Below are positions 56,352-64,000 of a stretch of DNA of 64,000 bases, in pieces (position 1 is the first letter of the stretch; every line of letters starts with the position of its first letter). The DNA comes from Lutraria lutraria. Its lineage: Eukaryota > Mollusca > Bivalvia > Venerida > Mactridae. Under the pieces are notes generated by a model. That model ran no database searches. It was not told the DNA's origin and saw only the letters and a program-made list of their open reading frames with translations. The stretch lies in contig OZ026833.1 of NCBI GenBank assembly GCA_964023205.1, positions 41,447,137 through 41,511,136 of the forward strand, given 5' to 3'. A program made the translations under genes and the position numbers.

Positions 56352-59300
56352 CTACATGCTTGTCAGATAATAAGCAGACGACCTATGTCTCTGTTTATTA
56401 GCCTGTAGTTTTTGTGTTGTCAATGCAATCAAAAACAGAAGTGTAGAAAAAGCTGTTATTCCAGCAGCGGCATAAAACGGTACCGTATAAGATCCAGACA
56501 TATCTCTGATGTATCCTGAAATAAGTAAAAATTACATGCTATTGACATACGAAACAGTATGCAAGCCAAATAATCATATCAATGGAATAACTCGAAATAC
56601 AAGATAGCTTAAATTGACGCATTATGACATTGCAACCAGAAAACGATATGGATATTGAAATACCATATTCACCAGGTAAACAAAAGCAACGGAATGTGTA
56701 TCCTAAACACGGGGAAAATTTAATATAACAAAGATTAATTCTCTGTTCAATTATGAAATTTCTAAGATATATTGATATGAAATAACACACACCGCTTACA
56801 GGTCCAGCAATCGCGTTCCCAATACGTTGGCAGAGAACAGTATACCAATAGCAATAGGAAGATTGTTTACTTTAAAATTTCCGGTTCCTGTGATATGAAT
56901 AAAGATAAATATGTTCGTTTTGTGAACACATACCGCTTACAGGTCCAGCAATCGCGTTTCCAATACCATTTGCTGAGAACAGTATACCAATAGCATTAGG
57001 AAGGTTCTTTACTCCAACCAATTTCGTCGAGATCACACTGAACATTGTAATGAACATTCCAAGAGGTATTCCAGCGACAGTTAGGACTCCAATAGTGAAA
57101 GCTCTAGATGAAGACAACGAAAATCCAATTAAAACTAGCGTAGACACTAGCGACGCAAAGAAAGGGCATAACAGCGTTGGAATATACTTAGATTGCATCA
57201 TGGCTCCGGGAATAAAACGTACAAATAAATTCATAATGTTCATCAGCAGTAGGCCGTATGTAACATCGCTTAATGAAAGACCTTTCTCATCAAATACATC
57301 AGCAACAAAAATCACGGCGATACCAATTGCAGGATTTGCAAGTACACAACCAATGGTAAAGATCACAAAACCTTTGTTTCGTAAAATGTATTTTATACTC
57401 TGAAGAAGGGCCTGTCGTCCTTCTGTATCATCAGTGGAAGTTGTCCTAACGTTTCTATTGTCTCCTTGGTTAACCCTTATCTTTCTAGTTTTAGAATCAC
57501 CTTGCAGTACTGGAAAATGTTTAATATAAAATACATCAGCGTTTTTATTTTTAGGAACGTCTTTGTTCCTTTCAATTGTTATCTTATCACCACTTGTGAT
57601 AACTCTGGTCTTTAAATTATTTTGGTACTCATGTAAACGTTCAGAATTCATGTTTTCAATTCGAGTTTCTTTCTTTGCTACTGGTCGTTTCCAAAGTAAA
57701 CATCCAGGAATACAATTCAGTGTTTAACCTCCAATAATCAACATTGCACCACGGAAACCATATAGATCACTGAAAGTATTTTAAAGCCACAGTTATTAAC
57801 AAGATTGCTATTGACTCTTACTAAAATTACGTGCTATTCTGACAGTTCTTTTCTTAGTTTTATTTACTTATTGTAATACTTAGGATTCAAAAACGAATAA
57901 ATGAAAAATGTTTCATTATTTTGTGGCATCCTGCAAATCTGTACTTCAATGATGATTATGAAATCAATTCGGCGGAATGATATTTACAAGACACCGATCT
58001 GTTGCTACTCGACGACATATGATAATATGTTAATGACACGTTTCAATTTCTTAATATTTCTCTCTCAAACTATCATATTCTCTTTGTACAATGTACGTAT
58101 TTTTGTTTTAGACTAAAACCTAAGCAAATGTACCTGAGAAAGACAAGTACAAATGGGTACAGCATACCACCAAGGGCGACTCCTGTTGATTGTAATGCTA
58201 GCATTAGCAGCTTTCTTTTACCTTCGAAATGTTGACCGATGGCAGTAGCTGAACAAATATACATACACCCCATTCCAAATGCTGCAATGATGTAAATAAT
58301 ATGTATTCAAATATTTCCGAAGTTAAAAATAAATGCAACCATTGACCGTTAAAATACATTGAAAACTTTGACATCTGAATGAAATCACACAATACTTAGG
58401 TTTAATGTTAGGTTTTGAGAACATGTAACAACGATGTACGTCACTCATTTTTGAATGACAAACACATGCTATTTTGATCAGGCAAAAAGACGAACAAGTA
58501 TCAACGTTTATAGCGTTCACATCATAATCATACGCTTTAATATTGCTATTGTAAATAAATACGTATTTATGTCTTATCTGTTTGGACACTTCTTCATATT
58601 CCTGTTTGAATATCAGTTAATTGGAATCTAGTCATTAATTTTGTGCTCAAATATTGTGCAACTATGCGTCTGATCTTCAAATTCTATAATTGACTTAAAC
58701 ATTGATGTTCAGAATAACTAGCAATCATTATGTAGTACTTTATTAACGTTAACTGTTGCATTGTTTTACCATTCATTGTGCAATATGATGCAGACTTATT
58801 TTACTCAATTGTGAATGTTGAGACTTGAGCTTTCTGGAATAGTCATGAGACACCTAGAGCGATCGGCTTCTGACAGCCAGATTCTAAGTGTAGGCTATAA
58901 TTTCGTGCAAGGTTTGGAAACACTTGGAACGATCGAATCTGCTTTTTTAACTGTTTGTACACTTTTAATTAGTAATTTCTTTTGTCAGCTCATTGCTAAA
59001 AGGATATTTTTATTTCGAAATCAAAACCCTGTATGTTGTTATGTTGTTCATCACTATCTCTGCGTAAGTACCATGAGCAATTCCATAACTGATTGTCATA
59101 TGCACTGTAGATGTAGAGAAGAAACATCCCATTATCCCTAAACTAGCAAGCAATCCTCCGCCTATTCCACAAATTATTATTCCAAATTTGTGGATTACGA
59201 CTCCAGATAACAACCCTGCAAATCAGATAAATTGTAAACCAGCCAAGCAATAAACCGAATGTTTGCAATGACTTTCCAATCTTTGCCCACAGTCTTTCTT

Positions 59301-60897
59301 TATTACTCACATACAACTTTGTTAACGTCTCAGCTTTTAAAAGATTTTTGTGTTGCAAAATGGTCATAAAGGTTAATATTTTGGAAAATGATTTCTCAAT
59401 TTGCAATACTTTTGAGACAAAATATTGCACATATACAGGCAAACTTGACAACATATGGCCTTTAACAAGTTGCCTTTATCCAGAGAACTTTTTGTTCTAA
59501 TATTCTTCCATGTTTTTAAAGATTTACTTACATGCCCAGTATTAAGAAAACAATCTCTGCTATACTCGTATTTAGTTTACAGAAATCACAAAAATACATA
59601 TCCGAACTAAACGCCGATATTTCGTTTTGAAACCATTCGTAACTACTTTCATTCAGTTGTACATTAATAGAAAGTGTAAATAGATATAAATGCTGAGACT
59701 TTTAATATTCAAAATCAAATATAATACGAGCACAATTATAAAAACGTATTACGTTTTCACTATAGTCAAAAGAAGTACAGCATCAGCCAACAATACGAGT
59801 AAGTAAATAATTGGCAAATTCCTTACTGGCTATAGCCTATATTCAGTCAATGAACCAATATTCCAAATGCAAATAAATAGCTTACCTGTTCCAAAAGTAA
59901 CGCCCATACCTGTGGAGTGTATAACAGACGTCTCAGCACGTGACGTGTTGAATGTAGACATGACACCAACAAATATGGTTCCAATCGAGTAAAATAACCC
60001 TACGTGCATAAACATCACCAGAAAACAAGTGATGAAAACCAAACACTTGTGAAAGTCGTAGACGGTTACCCTGCGAACATATATTTGTACAAGATTGATA
60101 TTGATAGCTACATATAAAAAAGGACAGGGCAAGGTATCATTAACTCGCCGATCTTTGCCAGAGCTTTATTCACACAAAAAGCGACTTCCTATTTTTTTAA
60201 ATCTTTACATGAAATTATTAATGTTAGCTTAACTCCGGTCATGTGATAATCACTGTATTTACTCAATTTACCTATTGTGATCCATATGCATTAGACTATT
60301 ATTGTCTATATACAAGCGCTAAAACATGAAACCATTGCATCGGAATAACATTCGCCAAACATACATATATTTACCGTTTTAATGTTGTATCCATTAAAAT
60401 GTGTATTGCATTGCAGCTAGATACAATTTATCTGTCGGTTACATGGATATATCGTAGTTATGCATCAAGTTTTAAACTTATACATCTTGCACATATTTGC
60501 ATTTCATCATATTTCATTTGAGAGGAGGGAGGGGGGGGGGAGGGGCTCTAATGTTAGCTGTTAAATGTAAATTATATCATATATACCTTAAGCGATTAAG
60601 AATTTTGAAGTTTAACAAAAAATCGTTGTTTGGCTGAAATAGTCTTTAGTTAATAAGTCTGACGCACGAAATACTACATGATCATGTCATTATACAGAAA
60701 AACATGATACAGAAACTTGTAGCGATAACCGATGAAATAGTTGAATTGGTAAATACAGGACACAACTTTAGATTTTCAAAATGTAGAGAAGTGGTACAAT
60801 AATAAAACAGCATAAATCTATCATCATTTAAGATTGTAAAGATTAGGTAGGTATAACGAGCTATAACAAAATACATTTTAAACTCAACTTACCTCAT
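56352..60897 (-). pseudogene. monocarboxylate transporter-like gene copy D, with premature stop
   Basis: Complete six-exon layout: 1, 60893-60897 (ATGAG); 2, 59886-60070; 3, 59072-59215; 4, 58134-58281; 5, 56934-57769; 6, 56352-56515 with stop. The 1482 nt would divide by three, and exons 2-4 and 6 are open. In exon 5, TAA at 57724-57726 replaces leucine 176 (TTG in B, TTA in C) inside helix 6, so translation would end after 175 residues. The donor of exon 3 is GTACTT instead of GTAAG(C/T), also weaker. Everything after the stop is open for about 260 codons (NCIPGCLLWKRPVAKKE, TIGCVLANPAIGIAV, NLFVRFIPGAMM, NGIGNAIAGPVSG), so the stop is recent, a polymorphism, or the copy is used in another way (for example starting at a later ATG). 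A broken partial copy of exon 5 lies in intron 5. Confidence 0.85.
56793..56872 (-). pseudogene. partial duplicate of the end of exon 5 in D intron 5
   Basis: Eighty bases repeat the 3' end of D exon 5 (compare 56934-57014): NNLPIAIGILFSAN, then a one-base loss shifts the frame before the GGACCTGTAAGCGG end. The following GTGTGT would be a poor donor. It is an exon fragment left by local duplication. Confidence 0.8.
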
Positions 60898-61340
60898 CAC
60901 AAGCGTTTTTTGTATCCAGATTATTATTTTTACGCATACACTAAACCGTCAATATGATGCTTGGAAAGAATATTGTCTGTTTGTAGACGATAAACTTCAC
61001 AAGTGTGTGATTACGTTAAATAGGACACACAAAATGTGGAATTATGTAGAACGTGGCTTACAAGAATAAAGGAACATGCTCATAGCTTGCCGTGTTTAAA
61101 AACCGTCGAGTGTTTTATTGGGTTTCTCTATATTCTTGAACGAAGCAATAGAGTGTTGAATTTTCAAATATATTTTGTCCGTTTTTTGCAGTTATACCTT
61201 TTTGCAGTTACCTTTTAATCAAGTCTTACCACTATTGTGTTATTCCCCTCAGTCGGATCATACCACTATTGGATTGCTTCCCTTTAATCAGTCCATGCCA
61301 CTAATGAATTGTTCCCCTTTAGTCAAACCATGCCATATAT
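60898..61340 (-). promoter_or_regulatory. 5' flank and presumed promoter of copy D
   Basis: Aligns with the B and E flanks (for example AGCATCATATTGACG read on minus, and CATGCTCATAGCTTGCCGTG on plus). At 61225-61335 a unit of about 35 bp (CCACTATTGGATTGCTTCCC then TTTAATCAGTCCATG) is present three to four times; E has about two and B one. Confidence 0.45.
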
Positions 61341-62255
61341 TTCTTAGAAACATGCAAATCATTATCTTATAAATGATACTGGTGGGGGACAACAATTCAT
61401 TATTTAACCCACAGTTTTCAAGTTGCAAGCAAGTGGATTTGTCATAGCATGTAAGAACAATATTGTTGCGTTTTAATTTAACATAGATCTGGAGAAAGTA
61501 ACTATTAATACTGGAATTTTACCTGATGCTTACAATATGCTGAAACATCTATAGTAAGACAATCTGTAACTTTGGTCTGATCTTACTTATCCATATAAGT
61601 AACACATACTGTTGATTTAATGGAGTGTTACCGTTGAAATACAGAAGGATAATGAATAAGGAGGTCTTTCCGTCTTCAATCTCACAGTTAGACCATGGTA
61701 CTAAACAATCTGTTCACCTGCATGTTTTATTAACCACTATTTGCTCAGGAGGCATTTGAGAAAAAAATGTACAAAATATCTATCTCTATATACTGCTTAA
61801 ATTCCTTTCGGAGAAACTAGCAGACATGTGCGCGTCAGTGTTGACAAAAGTGATTAAAAGCGGTGAAAGGAAGACTTCATAATAAAATAGTGAGAATGGA
61901 AGCTAAAAGTATGATAGTATTAACTATGAGGTAAAACATTTTACTGGTTGAATATTAGTTAAAACATCTGCTTTGTTTACTCAGAGGCGGCAGGGGGATA
62001 GCACAGAGGGATTAAGACAGCGCTTAAACCCTTCTAGGTCCGGTTGCAGTACAATAAGATCATGAAAGTTGTTCCATAAAACCATAGTATACTAATCGTA
62101 GGACATACACGTGTACTTGACAGAAGGAGAGGTTATGTATGTGGCGAAACATACTCACAGGAATCTCAACATAATGATAGTGGTACCGGTACTGCTACTT
62201 GACCATATGCTATTTTGTAAAACGTGTCAATCTAGATAAATCACGTCTGTCTTGT
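61341..62255. other. unassigned stretch
   Basis: No gene or repeat recognised. Confidence 0.4.
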
Positions 62256-62259
62256 AAAG

Positions 62260-62560
62260 TCAGCCAGTCGAGTTCATTTTGCATGTATATGGCTCTGCTT
62301 TAATTTGAATAGTTGTTTTTGTCCACCTGGCTGCCCCTCGTTGTATATTTTCTAAAATAGTGATATTACTTTGTATATAGGGACTCCATACTAAAGACAC
62401 ATATTCAAGTTGTGGTCTAACAAGGTCATATAAGCTACTTTTCTGAGTTTCTTTTGGATTTTTATTTGACGTATTCTTCTGCGGATAAAAGCTTGTTTGT
62501 TTCATCGGGGTTAACGCCATTTTCAACATTATTTCAGTCATTTCGTGGCGGGCGGTTATC
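62260..62560 (-). pseudogene. LINE reverse transcriptase C-terminal fragment
   Basis: Minus strand reads SLYDLVRPQLEYVSLVWSPY, IQSNITILENIQRGAARWT. This matches the thumb region of jockey/CR1-type reverse transcriptases ('LVRPQLEYAS.VW.P....I..LE..QR.AAR'). It continues the element whose earlier part is at 63600-64000. Confidence 0.8.
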
Positions 62561-63599
62561 CTAACCTGCTTTTCCGGACTTCATTTTATCCTTAAGTCAT
62601 TAGATTTATGATGCATTACCTCCATTTTGAAGAGTACTCAAGTTCATGATTTTTACGTACAATTGACAAATTCCTTGAAGGTCTGGGTTCAAACCCCAGT
62701 GGGACCATATTTTCTTCTTCTTGTTTTTAGTTTTTATGTGATGTTTTGTACTTAGAACATGAATTAACACAGTAATATGAAGGAAAATATTTATTTTAAA
62801 ATATTTTGTTTAGATTATAGGAATGTATACATCGTTAATTAACGAAATTTCTGACACTCATCTTTTCAAAACCAGACGGTGAAACTTTTTAAAATTTGCT
62901 ATAGACATTATACACACATAGTAGTTAATTTTTAGAAAATTTCAGGCGTTGTCCCACTTTAGTTTTTATCTTAGTGATACAAATCAATTTTTACTTTTTT
63001 GGTAATAAACAAAAATCTTCACTAAATCTTAAAGGGTTAGTAGTTCCAAACATCATATGTATACTTTGGATTGACTAAATGTTGGTTTCCCTTAGACATA
63101 CATGTATATACATTTTTGCATTTATTATGTCATCTGTTATGGAGGTAGATCAATTTTCATACATGTGTCTTCATTATATTTTAAGGTACTATTTTACGTT
63201 GGGGGTAGAGGAACAAAAATGGTCGTAACTCTCTTAACTGGTGGCGAAAGTTTTTTAAAAATCCAACTGTGAGTGTACTAGTGGATATACAAAAGAATGG
63301 CAATATTCAAAATGCAACCCTCAACACTTCATATTATACATCTAATACCTAGCCAAGCTACCCCACATATTTCAGAGGTGAAGTATTTAACATAGGATGT
63401 AATATCTTCTGTCAGATTTGTCACGGACAGCGTGAGCCTCGCCCGGGGTTCGTACTCACAACCTTTCGATCAGTAGGCAACGCTCTAATCACTGAGCTAG
63501 CCGGGCGGGCCGCGGGTAAGAGCGAGACTTTTGTTAGAGTAGAAGAAATTTTGTCGATGTGCTTGTTTCATAATATGTTCTATAATTAAAGCAAAACTT
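62561..63599. other. sequence separating the two LINE parts
   Basis: No gene is recognised. A plus-strand T-arm-like GGTCTGGGTTCAAACCCCAG at 62673-62695 followed by GGGACCA suggests a decayed tRNA-derived repeat. The LINE codons expected between the two fragments number only about 150-200, so part of this block may be an insertion. It also holds the tRNA-like sequence at 63428-63512. Confidence 0.4.
63428..63512 (-). repeat. tRNA-like SINE head
   Basis: Minus strand: GCCCGGCTAGCTCAGTGATT, AGAGCGTTGCC, loop CTGATCG and T-arm-like AGTACGAACCCC. The A box is good but the T stem and acceptor do not pair, so it is a SINE head or tRNA pseudogene. Confidence 0.5.
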
Positions 63600-64000
63600 G
63601 TATTTCTTTTTAGAGATATTATGACTACATATTTACTGGTGTTGGACTCCATTTCCCAGGGTTTTCCCATAATACTAACTTTTCAAGATCACTTTTAAGT
63701 ACAGAGCAGTATTGGTTGTTGTTGATAACTAGATATACGGCAGTATAGTCTGCAAACAATCGAACATGAGAAGTAATAGAATTCGGAAGGTCCTGAAAGT
63801 ATAAGAGATTAGGTAAGGGGCCTAGTACCAATCCTTGTGTACCCCTGATGTAACTGTGACTTCTGAAGCGGTTGCGCCTTCCAGAACTAGTTTTTTTATT
63901 TACCTACCAGCAAATATTTTATCCAAGAAATTGTAACATTGTGTCACCACATTTTTGTAACGTAAATAATAATTTAGTACGACTGACTTCATCAAATGCT
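63600..64000 (-). pseudogene. LINE reverse transcriptase palm fragment, runs off the window
   Basis: Minus strand from 64000: AFDEVSRTKLLFTLQKCGDT, then after stops GRRNRFRSHSYIRGTQG, VLGPLPNLLYFQDLPNSITS and HVRLFADYTAVYLVINNNQ. These are the KAFD, GVPQGS.LGPLLF..YINDLP and FADDTA boxes of a non-LTR reverse transcriptase. The catalytic FADD is FADY and PQGS is TQGL, and stops are present, so it is dead. Confidence 0.85.

Overview
This is AT-rich animal DNA, most likely from a bivalve mollusc. The pointers are interrupted genes with GT-AG introns, tRNA-derived SINEs, and repeat families of a kind common in bivalves: hairpin heads such as TAGCTCACC/GGTGAGCTA, long units carrying 'GACCTTTGAGCTAGAGA', and tandem units ending in GACCGACCGACAG. 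The organism call is inference. No prokaryotic or viral gene organisation, CRISPR array or operon is visible.

The only recognisable host genes are a tandem cluster of SLC16-type monocarboxylate transporter (MCT) genes, all on the minus strand. I label five copies in + coordinate order: A (12780-17902), C (23508-30400), E (remnant, about 31.9-41.3 kb), B (43615-55235) and D (56352-60897). Splice sites and phases give one six-exon plan: a first coding exon holding only ATGAG, then exons of 185, 144, 148, about 770-836 and 140-164 nt. B (491 codons) and C (463 codons) read open from start to stop. A, D and E are broken: A has a nonsense codon, a 22-bp frameshifting deletion, a lost splice donor and no first exon; D has an in-frame TAA at codon 176; E keeps one intact internal exon plus its promoter/first exon. 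B is a mosaic: its 3' end resembles D, while exons 2-5 are nearly identical to A.

Layout. 0-12.3 kb: mostly unassigned AT-rich sequence, two candidate exons near 4.3-4.9 kb, a degenerate LINE (ORF1 and endonuclease) at 8.8-10.4 kb and SINE heads. 12.8-19 kb: pseudogene A. 19-23.4 kb: Tc1 fragments, a pogo-type element and bivalve-type long repeats. 23.5-30.4 kb: gene C, with a MITE and a 58-bp minisatellite in intron 2. 31-42 kb: remnant E with SINE, LINE, a TTAA-flanked element and microsatellite. 43-55.8 kb: gene B, with three or more elements in its introns. 56-61.3 kb: pseudogene D. 61.3-64 kb: a second LINE, interrupted.

Because the paralogues share flanks and introns, several insertions can be read against an empty site in a sister copy. 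The best are a 507-bp MITE with 7-bp target duplications (in B, empty in A, second copy in C) and an ~800-bp TTAA-flanked MITE (in A and B, empty in D). I did not find a new enzymatic or defence system. The interest lies in birth-and-death of a transporter cluster, gene-conversion-like mosaicism, and several elements I cannot name.
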